From assembly GCA_947502645.1 (NCBI GenBank), contig CANNAD010000001.1, forward strand, positions 558,001-622,000: a stretch of 64,000 bases of DNA, written 5' to 3'. A model generated the notes under the pieces. It was not told the origin of the DNA and made no database searches. It saw only the letters and a program-made list of their open reading frames with translations. The stretch is from an uncultured Micrococcaceae bacterium (GTDB lineage: Bacteria > Actinomycetota > Actinomycetes > Actinomycetales > Micrococcaceae). Below are positions 1-8,590 of the stretch, in pieces; the first letter of the stretch is position 1, and the number at the start of each line of letters is the position of its first letter. A program made the position numbers and the translations under genes.

Positions 1-1369
1 ACGGAGTATCCTCAGCCGGATCCTTGGTGCCGAACCCGCCCCAGATAAAGCGCGCGCTATACGCGAAAGTCAGGACCGAACCGAGAACAACACCGATCAG
101 CACCACCCAGGAGGCCCAGCCGCCGTCGTGCTCCACGCCATGAACGAACGCTTCGTAGACGGATTCCTTGGCAACAAATCCGAGGAGCGGCGGAAGCCCG
201 GCCATGGACGCTGCACCAACGACGGCGATCGCTGCCAACCACGGAGCCTTACGCCGCAGGCCGGACAGTTCACGAAGATCTCGTGTTCCGGCACGGTGGT
301 CGATAACGCCGACCACCAGGAAGAGTGTGGCCTTGAAGAGCCCGTGAGCCAGCAGGAGCCCCAGCCCAGCAAGCGCCGTTTCACGGTTGCCGCCGCCCAC
401 CACCAGCATGAGAAAACCCAATTGGCTGACGGTGCCATATGCCAGCAGCAGTTTGAGGTCGAACTGTCTCAGCGCCCTCCAGCCGCCAATGATCATTGTC
501 GACAGCCCCAGCACCATGATGACGGGGTCCCAGAAAGCAGTCTCCGCGAAACCAGGCGCAAACCGGGCCACCAGATAGATGCCGGCCTTCACCATCGCCG
601 CCGCATGCAGATAGGCGCTGACGGGCGTGGGCGCAGCCATGGCAGCAGGTAGCCAGAAGTGGAAAGGAACCTGCGCGGACTTGGTCATGGCACCCAGCAG
701 GACCAGAGCGATAGCCGCGTCAACCATGAGGCCCTGCTCCAGCAGTCCACTGGTATCAGCCAGAATCTCGGAAATCCGGTACGTTCCCGCGGATTCACCA
801 ATGATGATGAACCCCACGAGCATCGCCAGCCCACCGAAGGTTGTGACAATCAGGGCCTGCAGCGCCGCCCGTCGTGCGGAGAGACGATGCCGGGCATAAC
901 CGATCAGCAGATAGGAAAGCACCGTCGTGATTTCCCAGAAGATATAGAGCAACAGCAGATTATCGGCAGTTACCAGGCCGAACATGGCGCCTGCGAAAGC
1001 CAGCAGCTGCGCGCCGAACGCACCGAGGCCGGCGTCGTCCGTCTTGAAATACCGGGCGCAGTAAAACAGGACCAGGGCGCCGACACCGAGAATAAGCAGT
1101 GCAAGAACCGCCGCGAGATCATCCATCCGGAAGTCAAGATTGAGCTTGAGTTCCGGAACCCACTCCAGCAAGCGCGACGGCGGCGCGTTCGGGTTTCCAG
1201 CCAACGCGGCCTGATCGGCCCTCGTATAACGGGGAAAGGTGAAGATTAGCCAGACAAATCCTGCAGCCGGAGCTGCGGCCAAAGCGTAGAAGGCGCTACG
1301 GCCCATGCGGGAGAAAAGCCAGGGCGCGACAACAGACACCGTGAACAATACGGTGAGCACCACAAGCAC
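1..1369 (-). CDS. mrpA: Na+/H+ antiporter subunit A (Mrp/Mnh complex), 3' end cut by window edge
   Basis: Membrane subunit of the multi-subunit Mrp sodium/proton antiporter, related to respiratory complex I NuoL. About 456 residues are readable, very hydrophobic, with the antiporter-module core: a KSAQ-PFHFWLPAAM segment and a conserved histidine stretch in SAYLHAAAMVKAG. It starts at GTG 1369 just after an in-frame stop, with a GGAG Shine-Dalgarno 7 nt upstream. The C-terminal half and the other Mrp subunits should lie to the left of the window. The family assignment is firm. NuoL-like or hydrogenase-4 homologues are related but fit less well at the N-terminus. Confidence 0.88.
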   Translation of the reverse strand, partial: MLVVLTVLFTVSVVAPWLFSRMGRSAFYALAAAPAAGFVWLIFTFPRYTRADQAALAGNPNAPPSRLLEWVPELKLNLDFRMDDLAAVLALLILGVGALVLFYCARYFKTDDAGLGAFGAQLLAFAGAMFGLVTADNLLLLYIFWEITTVLSYLLIGYARHRLSARRAALQALIVTTFGGLAMLVGFIIIGESAGTYRISEILADTSGLLEQGLMVDAAIALVLLGAMTKSAQVPFHFWLPAAMAAPTPVSAYLHAAAMVKAGIYLVARFAPGFAETAFWDPVIMVLGLSTMIIGGWRALRQFDLKLLLAYGTVSQLGFLMLVVGGGNRETALAGLGLLLAHGLFKATLFLVVGVIDHRAGTRDLRELSGLRRKAPWLAAIAVVGAASMAGLPPLLGFVAKESVYEAFVHGVEHDGGWASWVVLIGVVLGSVLTFAYSARFIWGGFGTKDPAEDTP

Positions 1370-1495
1370 AATCTAACTCCGCAACTCTATTGACGACGGG
1401 CATGGACAGCGGGGTTAATCTTTATCCATTCTATCCGAGGCATAAGGGTGCCGCAGGTTGATGACGCATTAGTGGCTTACAGATAGCATCAGGAC

Positions 1496-2830
1496 ATGAG
1501 CGCACCAACCGCCGAACCGGCACTTGAGCAGCGTCCCGTCAGTCGCCGCCAGATAGCAGCATGGGCTTCCTGGGACTGGGGTTCAGCAGCATTCAACGCC
1601 ATCATGACCACCTTCGTGTTCACCGTCTACCTGACCACCACGAAGGAGTTCGGCGGAGAAGAGTACGTCTCACAAGTACTTGGTTCGGCGCTCACCATCG
1701 CCGGATTCCTCATCGCGGTGCTCGCTCCGGTGGTAGGCCAGAGATCCGACGCAGGCGGCAAACGCAAGCTGTGGCTGGGCGTCAACAGTGCGCTGGTGGT
1801 CATCCTGACTGCGCTGTGTTTCTTCGTCTATCCCGAACCGCAGTTCCTGCTTCTGGCCGTCACGCTGCTGGCCGCAGCCAACGTTTTCATGGAGTTCGCG
1901 GGCGTGAATTACAACGCCATGCTGCTGCAGATTTCAACACCGTCCACGATCGGGAAGATCAGCGGCTTCGGCTGGGGCATGGGTTACGTGGGCGGAATCC
2001 TTGCCCTCGCCATCGTATTGTTCGGTTTCATCACCCCAGGGTTCCTGGGGATTCCCACCGAAGGATCCCTGAATGTTCGCATGGTCGCGGTATTCAGCGC
2101 CGTGTGGTTCGGTCTCTTCGCGATTCCTGTGCTGCTCGCGGTGCCCGAGCTGCCGAAGAAGGCGGCCGGTCCGCGCATCGGGTTCATTGCCTCCTACGGT
2201 CTGCTGTTCAGGCGAATCAAGGCAATTTTCCGCACCAGCCCCCACACCATCTTCTTTCTGGGGGCCAGTGCAATCTTCCGTGACGGGTTGGCCGCTGTCT
2301 TCACATTCGGGGGCGTCATCGCTGCCGGGACGTTCGGGTTCGATCTGCAGGATGTCATCATCTTTGCCATCGCCGGGAATCTCGTAGCCGCCGTCGGAGC
2401 CATCGCCGGCGGCTATTTCGATGACCGGGCGGGGCCCAAACCCGTCATTATCGCCTCGCTCCTGGGGATCCTCGTCGCCGGCGGGGCCATGTTCTTCATG
2501 ACAACGGCAACTGGCTTCTGGGTCTTCGGCCTGTTCCTCTGCCTCTTCGTGGGCCCCGCACAATCGAGTTCCCGTGCCTATCTCGCGAGGCTGTCCCCAG
2601 AGGGAGAGTCCGGCGAGCTTTTTGGGCTCTACGCAACAACGGGCCGCGCCGTCAGCTTCCTCGCTCCTGCACTGTTCACGCTGTTCATCACCATCGGCGG
2701 GCAGCAGCGATTCGGCATCCTGGGAATCCTCACCGTGGTGCTGATCGGGTTGCTGGTGCTGCTGCCGGTGAGATCACCGGAACGGGTGGCAATCGCCGTC
2801 GTGCCCTCCGGGCCCGGGCACAAGGAGTAG
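1496..2830 (+). CDS. MFS permease, UMF1/Atg22-like family
   Basis: 444-residue integral membrane carrier with about 12 predicted membrane segments. The N-terminal ASWDWGSAAFNAIMTTFVFTV stretch and the GQRSDAGGKRK loop between helices 2 and 3 are typical of the UMF1 (Atg22-like) branch of the major facilitator superfamily, whose substrates in bacteria are mostly unknown. The second half has the matching GGYFDDRAGPKP loop, as expected for a duplicated MFS fold. It is transcribed alone, divergently from mrpA, and followed by a hairpin at 2849-2881. The substrate cannot be told from sequence. Confidence 0.8.
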   Translation: MSAPTAEPALEQRPVSRRQIAAWASWDWGSAAFNAIMTTFVFTVYLTTTKEFGGEEYVSQVLGSALTIAGFLIAVLAPVVGQRSDAGGKRKLWLGVNSALVVILTALCFFVYPEPQFLLLAVTLLAAANVFMEFAGVNYNAMLLQISTPSTIGKISGFGWGMGYVGGILALAIVLFGFITPGFLGIPTEGSLNVRMVAVFSAVWFGLFAIPVLLAVPELPKKAAGPRIGFIASYGLLFRRIKAIFRTSPHTIFFLGASAIFRDGLAAVFTFGGVIAAGTFGFDLQDVIIFAIAGNLVAAVGAIAGGYFDDRAGPKPVIIASLLGILVAGGAMFFMTTATGFWVFGLFLCLFVGPAQSSSRAYLARLSPEGESGELFGLYATTGRAVSFLAPALFTLFITIGGQQRFGILGILTVVLIGLLVLLPVRSPERVAIAVVPSGPGHKE

Positions 2831-2848
2831 CGCCGGTTTAAATGCGGA

Positions 2849-2881
2849 AGGCCTGTCCAGACCCCCATGCTGGACAGACCT
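2849..2881. terminator. Hairpin between convergent genes
   Basis: Twelve-base arms (2849-2860 and 2870-2881, one mismatch) enclose a 9-nt loop. It lies between the MFS gene and the convergent regulator gene. No strong T-run follows, so it may be a weak or bidirectional terminator. Confidence 0.5.
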
Positions 2882-3032
2882 CCTCTAACGCCGGCTCGCA
2901 TGTGCCGAACGCGTGGCATGGCCGTTCATCCACCCACACTAAATAGCTAACCCGAAGATTGGCCGCTTGTCATGACGCCCTTAAGGGGTACACGGACCGG
3001 CGTCCTCCACCCGCTGCACACGGGCCGAGACG

Positions 3033-3734
3033 TCAGGAGTCCGCGTCTACCGGCGGAACAATGCCCAGGCGGATAGCGGCAGTACGAATCTCATGCTTTG
3101 TACCTGCAGAATAACCGGCCTGAATCAGTTTGTCCTTCGAACGTTTCAAATACGTCTTGACGGTACCTTCCGACAAATTCATGAATCGGGCCACATGCTT
3201 GCCGATCAAACCCGAGGCGTACAGGCGGATCACTTCCAACTCCTGTGGCGTCAGATTGGCTGCCGGCGAGCGCTCCGCAAGAACTTCCAACGCTTGTGCG
3301 AGACGGCGCGAAATATATTGTCCCGGTTTCAACTCCCCCGCACCGTCCTCCGCCACACGGAGCTCGTCTGACGTGATGATGGCAATCGCATCCATGAGGT
3401 CGGCGATGGGGTCCTGCTTGTGAACTACACCCAATGCCCCTGCCTGAAGGGCCTCCAGGACCTCTTCGACCTGGTCGCCCTGTGTGTAAACGAGTACGCG
3501 CGCACCCCACGCCATCAGGGCATGCACGTTGTCCCTGGCTCTGCTCTCATCCGCTAGACGAATATCCAACAACGCGGCGTCCGTGGATGGGCACCCCCGT
3601 TCCACCAGCTCCGCCACGCTGGCCGCCGTCACGGCTACACAGATACCAGCGTCCTTGGCCTCGATCACGGCGCGCAGGCCGTCCCCCACCAGCGGGTGGT
3701 CATCCACAACGGCGACGGTGATGTTCCCGCTCAT
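3033..3734 (-). CDS. LuxR/NarL-type response regulator
   Basis: 233-residue two-component regulator. The receiver domain (about 5-120) has the acidic pair D11-D12, the phosphoacceptor D57 in ALLDIRLAD, T84 and K106. The C-terminal half carries a LuxR-type helix-turn-helix starting at LTPQELEVIRL, with SEGTVKTYLKR as the recognition region. Its ATG overlaps the stop of the preceding membrane protein gene by 4 nt, so it is the last gene of a three-gene signalling operon with that protein and a histidine kinase. Target genes are unknown; the neighbouring MFS carrier is a possible one. Confidence 0.88.
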   Translation of the reverse strand: MSGNITVAVVDDHPLVGDGLRAVIEAKDAGICVAVTAASVAELVERGCPSTDAALLDIRLADESRARDNVHALMAWGARVLVYTQGDQVEEVLEALQAGALGVVHKQDPIADLMDAIAIITSDELRVAEDGAGELKPGQYISRRLAQALEVLAERSPAANLTPQELEVIRLYASGLIGKHVARFMNLSEGTVKTYLKRSKDKLIQAGYSAGTKHEIRTAAIRLGIVPPVDADS

Positions 3735-4804
3735 ACTGGGTTCGCCGTAGTTTTAGGCATGGATTCAGCGGTCGTGGGGTCGATCGTCAAATAGACCACG
3801 CCGTCGTCCTCCATCAATTCGCTGTTTTCCGGGACGTCGACCTGCGCCAGCCAGGCTGCGGCGTCCTCCCCCATGAATACCACGGCAACACCGCCTTCGG
3901 GGAGTCTGCGCATCATCACGCGGTCCCCCTCGCCTGCTGCCATCACTGATTGGCGCAGGACAAGCACATTCTCCTCGGCCAGTTTCAGCCGCGTTCGCAT
4001 GGCGTCCTGCAATTCCACTGCGACGCCGCGCGCCCGTGCACACCGCACAGCTGCCCGCAGCTCGGTGCTGAGTAGTTGGCGAGCAGCCAACTCGTCCCGC
4101 AGTCCGAGGGCGCCGCGGTCCCACCGCTGCCTGTCCGTGTCCGTGATGCGCGATCGTTCATGGAGACCCGAAATCTGGCGCAGCAAGGGCAGGGACTGGC
4201 TGCGCATCACTTCCACTGCGGAATCGTGCTGCACCAGTGAACGCACATATTGTTCCCGTGCGAGCCTGTTCCACGCATCAACGTTCCGCAGCTCCCTGCG
4301 CTGACCAGCCATCCGGCGAAGGAAAATGGCGACGGCAGCCGCCCCTGCATACATGGGCACGGGGGACATCAGGGCCGCACCGCCATACATGAGGGCATCC
4401 ATGGTCCAGCCCAGGAAGACCACAGACACGACGGCATCCGAAACAATGGTGACTGCGAGCGCCGCTCGCGCCACGCGTGGCCGGTTGTCAAAGACGAGCA
4501 TGGCCAGCAGAGTGGCCGCTACCCCGGGCCACCAGTTGGCGTAGGTGTGCACAAACTCTGGTTTGAGGGTTCCCAGCACGACGGCGGCCATGACGGGGAT
4601 GAGGGCGATGTTCAGCACGGTGGACGTGCGGCTTCTGCCACGGGTGGAGTATTGCCAGCCAAGGGCCACCAGGATCGAGGCGAAGGTCCCAAGCCATAGG
4701 CCCGGGTTGGTGGTTGCGTGGATGAAGATAACGGCGAGGACCAGGTGCATGGCCAGATAACCGCAGAGGAACCATTTCAGCGGTTTCACGCGGGACGCAC
4801 CCAT
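3731..4804 (-). CDS. Membrane protein with kinase-like cytoplasmic region but no clear ATPase domain
   Basis: 357 residues: about five or six membrane segments (residues 13-162), then a cytoplasmic coiled-coil-like region with QHDSAVEVM around H193. This lines up in position and context with the VVHDNVINVL phosphoacceptor box of the kinase encoded just upstream. The tail (residues 220-340) occupies the place of an ATPase domain, but I see no N-box or glycine-rich DGVGF/GLxG motifs. It overlaps the upstream kinase gene by 19 nt and the downstream regulator gene by 4 nt, so tight co-expression is expected. I infer a degenerate partner kinase that may form heterodimers. An unrelated sensor membrane protein is the alternative. 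Confidence 0.6.
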   Translation of the reverse strand: MGASRVKPLKWFLCGYLAMHLVLAVIFIHATTNPGLWLGTFASILVALGWQYSTRGRSRTSTVLNIALIPVMAAVVLGTLKPEFVHTYANWWPGVAATLLAMLVFDNRPRVARAALAVTIVSDAVVSVVFLGWTMDALMYGGAALMSPVPMYAGAAAVAIFLRRMAGQRRELRNVDAWNRLAREQYVRSLVQHDSAVEVMRSQSLPLLRQISGLHERSRITDTDRQRWDRGALGLRDELAARQLLSTELRAAVRCARARGVAVELQDAMRTRLKLAEENVLVLRQSVMAAGEGDRVMMRRLPEGGVAVVFMGEDAAAWLAQVDVPENSELMEDDGVVYLTIDPTTAESMPKTTANPV

Positions 4805-5928
4805 TCGAGGATGACGGTTGTCCCGGAACCGGGCGTTGACCGTACGCTCACGTCCGCACCGATCAGGCGCATGCGGCCCTTGACGGATCCTGACAGTCCC
4901 ATACAGGTGAGCGGAACTTTCCGCTCGTCGAAGCCCACGCCGTCGTCCTCTATCTGTACACGTATTGTGTGTGTGGAAACGTGTGCTTCCACGGTGCAGA
5001 CCGTTGCATGGCTGTGCCGCTCAACGTTGCGCAGGGCTTCCAGTGTCGCGCCGAGGATCCCCTGGCAGACGTCGCGCGGCAGGTCAGGGCCTTCCGGGTT
5101 CACCGTGCCCACAAAAGTGCAGCCAGGCGCGGCTTCCTGCGTCACGGTCCGCAGGCGGTGGTCGAAGGAGCCTGGCGACTGATCGTCGTCGTACGGCCTG
5201 TGGGTCAGGAGCTGGACCGCTTTGGTCGCTTCGGCAGCCAACCAGCGCGGTTCCCGACCCGACCCCTCTGTGGACGCGGCGCGCAGAACGTTGATGACGT
5301 TGTCATGTACCACCGCATCCCAGTGGGCTTGTTCCAGCAGCCGCAGTGACTGATTGCCGGCGTCGAGCGCACTGCTGCGGGCTTCCCGTTCAGCGCTCTG
5401 CACACCGTGTTCAAACATCAGCAGTGCCCGGCTTGCCACCAGCAGGGATGTCCCAACGATGAGCGGAAACAACATGCTGGCGAAGGCCATCACGAAACCG
5501 TCATCTGCAGAAGCAACTGCCAGCAGAGCACAATTGCCCCAGCAGACCCAATAGGGCCAACGCCGCTCGCCCGCAACGGCCAGAAGCATCAGCCCGATGA
5601 ACACTGCCGGCACATATGGCGAGCCTGGCATGGTCAGATCGGCCCCCACCAACAGCGCCCACACCACCACGATCGTCAGGTAGACGGCGGCCAGAACCGG
5701 GATGCGCTGCACCCCCGTATCGCGCCGGATGGCTAACAGACAGCACCCCCAGATCACCGCGAGGACGCCAACACTGAAAATATCCAGCCCGACGACGGCG
5801 GGAGCGGTGGCCGCCTGGGTAAAGGATTTCAGTGTTTGCCACAACAGGTACACGGGGCACGTGAGCGCCGCGGCGAGCGCGAAAACACGCTCGATCATCG
5901 ACGAGGACCCCGGACGAAACACCTGCAT
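4786..5928 (-). CDS. Sensor histidine kinase, NarL-partner type (HisKA_3-like)
   Basis: 380 residues. Membrane segments fill roughly 12-170, followed by a dimerisation/phosphoacceptor helix with H208 in VVHDNVINVL and a HATPase_c domain: N-box EALRNVERHS (N301), G1 box DDGVGF (329-333), and G2-like GLSGSVKGRM near 344-353. It starts 18 nt after dcd; ATG 5928 is the first start and M11 is a possible alternative, neither with a strong Shine-Dalgarno. It forms an overlapping operon with the next membrane protein and the LuxR-type regulator, which is its likely phosphotransfer partner. The signal is unknown. Confidence 0.82.
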   Translation of the reverse strand: MQVFRPGSSSMIERVFALAAALTCPVYLLWQTLKSFTQAATAPAVVGLDIFSVGVLAVIWGCCLLAIRRDTGVQRIPVLAAVYLTIVVVWALLVGADLTMPGSPYVPAVFIGLMLLAVAGERRWPYWVCWGNCALLAVASADDGFVMAFASMLFPLIVGTSLLVASRALLMFEHGVQSAEREARSSALDAGNQSLRLLEQAHWDAVVHDNVINVLRAASTEGSGREPRWLAAEATKAVQLLTHRPYDDDQSPGSFDHRLRTVTQEAAPGCTFVGTVNPEGPDLPRDVCQGILGATLEALRNVERHSHATVCTVEAHVSTHTIRVQIEDDGVGFDERKVPLTCMGLSGSVKGRMRLIGADVSVRSTPGSGTTVILEWVRPA

Positions 5929-5946
5929 GGCTACTGCCCGTTCGAC

Positions 5947-6528
5947 TCAGGGAACGATGGTGGTGCGATGGAAATTGAGGTGGCTACGCGACGCCGTGGG
6001 GCCCCGCTGTCCCTGATACCTGTTTCCATATTCGCCGGACCCGTAAGGGTTATCCGTGGGAGAGGTGAGCCTGAAGAAACACAACTGCCCGATCTTGGAA
6101 CCCGGCCAGAGCTTGATGGGAAGTGTTGCCATGTTGGAGAGCTCCAGCGTGACGTGGCCGGAGAAACCGGGGTCAATGAAGCCCGCTGTGGAATGCGTCA
6201 ACAATCCCAGCCGGCCCAGTGAGGACTTACCCTCGAGCCGTGCCGCGACGTCGTCCGGGAGGGTGACAACCTCATAGGTGGAACCAAGCACAAACTCGCC
6301 CGGGTGCAGGATAAACGGCTCATCCGGGTCCACCTCGATGAGCCGGGTCAGCTCCGGCTGGTCCTGCGACGGGTCAATATGCGCGTACTTGTGGTTGTCG
6401 AAGAGCCGGAACATGCGGTCGATGCGTACATCCACACTGGAGGGCTGGACCATTGACGGGTCGTAGGGATCCAGCTGGATTCGTCCGGCGTCGATGTCGG
6501 CCCGTATATCTCGATCAGAAATCAGCAC
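5947..6528 (-). CDS. dcd: dCTP deaminase
   Basis: 193-residue nucleotide enzyme converting dCTP to dUTP. In actinobacterial relatives the enzyme is bifunctional and also cleaves dUTP to dUMP. The active-site stretch is intact: GKSSLGR (S102, S103, R106) and the HVTLELSN segment with E129. The length matches the 190-residue mycobacterial enzyme. It starts at GTG 6528 with no clear Shine-Dalgarno and sits 34 nt downstream of kynA on the same strand, so it may be co-transcribed, although the two functions are unrelated. Confidence 0.93.
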   Translation of the reverse strand: MLISDRDIRADIDAGRIQLDPYDPSMVQPSSVDVRIDRMFRLFDNHKYAHIDPSQDQPELTRLIEVDPDEPFILHPGEFVLGSTYEVVTLPDDVAARLEGKSSLGRLGLLTHSTAGFIDPGFSGHVTLELSNMATLPIKLWPGSKIGQLCFFRLTSPTDNPYGSGEYGNRYQGQRGPTASRSHLNFHRTTIVP

Positions 6529-6562
6529 AGTATAAAACTAGCGTATTGGTCCCAACGGGCAG

Positions 6563-7432
6563 CTACTGGCCAATCTCGGTGCGGACAGCGAACAGTTCCG
6601 GGAAGAAGGTCAGTTCAAGGGCTTTCTGCAGGAAGCCGACGCCGGAAGAACCGCCCGTACCGTGTTTCATGCCGATGGTCCGCTCGACCGTCTTCAGGTG
6701 ACGGAAACGCCACAGCTGGAAGTTGTCCTCCAGATCCACCATTTCCTCGCACGCCTCGTACAGGTCCCAGTTCTCGGCCGCGTTCTCATACACGTGCTTG
6801 TAGACCTGGACCAGTCCGGGATGGAAAACGTGGGCTTTCGAGACGTCGCGGGCCAGCAGGTCCTCTGGAATGTCGCAGCCGCGACGGTCCATGAAGCGGA
6901 TGAACTCGTCATAGATGCTGGTCTCGCTCAGTATCCGGGACAGCAGCGCATGGGCATCCGGGTCCGCTTCGAAAACCTTGAGCATTCCTTCGTTCTTGTT
7001 GCCGAGCAGGAACTCCACGGCCCGGTACTGGTAGGACTGGAAACCGCTGGAGGAACCCAGGTCTCCGCGAAACTCCATGTATTCCGACGGCGTGAGAGTT
7101 GCCAGAACGGACCACTGTTCCGTGAGCGTGCGTTGGATGTGCTTGATGCGGGCGATCCCCTTCATCGCTGCGCGGAGATCATCGGCCTGCAGCCTGGCCC
7201 GCACTGCTTCAAGTTCGTGGAGCACCAGTTTCAACCACAGCTCGGACGTCTGGTGCTGGATGATGAACAACATCTCGTCATGGTGCTCGGGACGGCTCAC
7301 CGGCTTCTGCGCCGTGAGGACCTGATTCAGATTCAGGTAGGAGCCGTAGCTCATCTTGTCCGAAAAGTTCGTCTCGATGCCCTGCTCGAGGTTCCTGGTG
7401 TTCTTGTCCACGTTCACTTCACTTCGTTGCAC
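6563..7432 (-). CDS. kynA: Tryptophan 2,3-dioxygenase
   Basis: Heme enzyme opening the indole ring of L-tryptophan to N-formylkynurenine, the first step of the kynurenine pathway. 289 residues with the family hallmarks: IQHQTSELWLKL containing distal H60, SYQYR, HLKTVER with the proximal heme ligand H245, and the substrate loop GTGGSSGVGF. The annotated GTG start lacks a clear ribosome site; GTG codons 6 and 8 are alternatives. Other kynurenine-pathway genes are not adjacent in this window. Confidence 0.93.
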   Translation of the reverse strand: MQRSEVNVDKNTRNLEQGIETNFSDKMSYGSYLNLNQVLTAQKPVSRPEHHDEMLFIIQHQTSELWLKLVLHELEAVRARLQADDLRAAMKGIARIKHIQRTLTEQWSVLATLTPSEYMEFRGDLGSSSGFQSYQYRAVEFLLGNKNEGMLKVFEADPDAHALLSRILSETSIYDEFIRFMDRRGCDIPEDLLARDVSKAHVFHPGLVQVYKHVYENAAENWDLYEACEEMVDLEDNFQLWRFRHLKTVERTIGMKHGTGGSSGVGFLQKALELTFFPELFAVRTEIGQ

Positions 7433-7528
7433 TGCCGGTGATTTCCATCTCTCAGCCTACCCCCGCGGCCGCACCACGATGGGCGGTCAGGGATTGCTAC
7501 GGCAGGCATGGTGTGATGTGCTCGGAAT

Positions 7529-8011
7529 ATGACTGAATCAATTCCAGAGACCCATGACGGCGCTGAACTGCTCAACGACCTCGAACACGAGCTTGCCAAG
7601 GGCAAAAGAGAAGACTCCAGCCCGGTCGATGTGATCCTCGCGCTGCTGAACAATGAGATCTTCGTCCTCAGCCGTGAAGAAGTGGAAGACGGATCGGATT
7701 CGGTTGATCCGTTGCTGCTGACCAACAAGGACGGCGGGCCCATGCTCGCCGTGTTCAGCCACCCGTCGCGTGTTCCCGAAACGTACGCGGAAGTTGCCCC
7801 TTACGCCTTGGGAATCCAGGGTGCCGTGGTGGTCCAGAGTCTCAGTGGGGACACGGGCATGGTCATCAATCCCGGCCATGAGCTCGGCTTTGAGATCGAT
7901 CCGGAAGGCGTGGCCAATATCCAGCGCGATTTCCGCCCGGCCAACGCAAGGCCCGACGACGGCGCTCCCGCAGACGGCGCCGAGGCCCCCGGGACCGGTT
8001 CAGCCTCCTGA
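7529..8011 (+). CDS. SseB-like protein, paralogue 1
   Basis: 160-residue soluble acidic protein resembling the SseB N-terminal domain: FVLSREEVED, then PMLAVFSHPSRVPE, and the closing VINPGHELGFEIDPEGVANI segment. The C-terminus is a low-complexity Ala/Asp/Pro/Gly tail. The next gene encodes a clear paralogue with the same core order, so the two arose by duplication. The SseB family has no well-defined biochemical function in actinobacteria. It is transcribed divergently from kynA. Confidence 0.65.
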   Translation: MTESIPETHDGAELLNDLEHELAKGKREDSSPVDVILALLNNEIFVLSREEVEDGSDSVDPLLLTNKDGGPMLAVFSHPSRVPETYAEVAPYALGIQGAVVVQSLSGDTGMVINPGHELGFEIDPEGVANIQRDFRPANARPDDGAPADGAEAPGTGSAS

Positions 8012-8065
8012 TCTGGTGTGGAAGACTTGCCGGAAACACACGAGCATCACAAGGAGCACGGCCAC

Positions 8066-8566
8066 ATGAGCGAAGAAACCGGAAACACCCCTCCCCCCAA
8101 TGGATCAGCAGACGCTGCCGCCGGGGCACCGGCCGAGACCGGGAACGCCATTGATCAGGCGATCATTGCTGGCCACGAGGGACGCATGACCAACCAGGAA
8201 GTTCTGGAGGTCATCTGGAACTCCGAGCTGATCAGTGTAGGCCGCATGGAGGACGAGAACGATGCGTCGACGTTCCAGGCACTGAGTCTGACGGCGCCGG
8301 ACAGTGACGAGAAAATCGTGGTCACCTTCAGCGACCCGCAGCACATCCCTGCGCAGCTGCGCGAGGTTGCACCCTTCGCCATCAAGAACGCTGGCCAGGT
8401 GACCATCCGCAGCATCCAGCCCGGCTACGGTATGGCCATCAACCCGGGCATCACTCCCGGGATCGAGCTCGGAGCGGAATCGGTGGCCCGCATCAATGAG
8501 GCGTTTGAGGCCCAGTCAGCAGCTCACGACGCTGACGGCACCGCAGATGAAGGCGAAACCCGCTAG
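8066..8566 (+). CDS. SseB-like protein, paralogue 2
   Basis: 166 residues. ATG 8066 is chosen because AAGGAG lies 9 nt upstream; an upstream in-frame GTG at 8018 would add 16 His/Glu-rich residues without a ribosome site. A disordered Gly/Pro/Ala head precedes the SseB-like core, whose IVVTFSDPQHIPAQLREVAPFA and MAINPGITPGIELGAESVARI segments mirror those of the gene upstream. No catalytic residues are recognised. It may act with its paralogue as a homologous pair. Confidence 0.65.
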   Translation: MSEETGNTPPPNGSADAAAGAPAETGNAIDQAIIAGHEGRMTNQEVLEVIWNSELISVGRMEDENDASTFQALSLTAPDSDEKIVVTFSDPQHIPAQLREVAPFAIKNAGQVTIRSIQPGYGMAINPGITPGIELGAESVARINEAFEAQSAAHDADGTADEGETR

Positions 8567-8590
8567 AGAGAGAACCCACCGGGAGGAACG

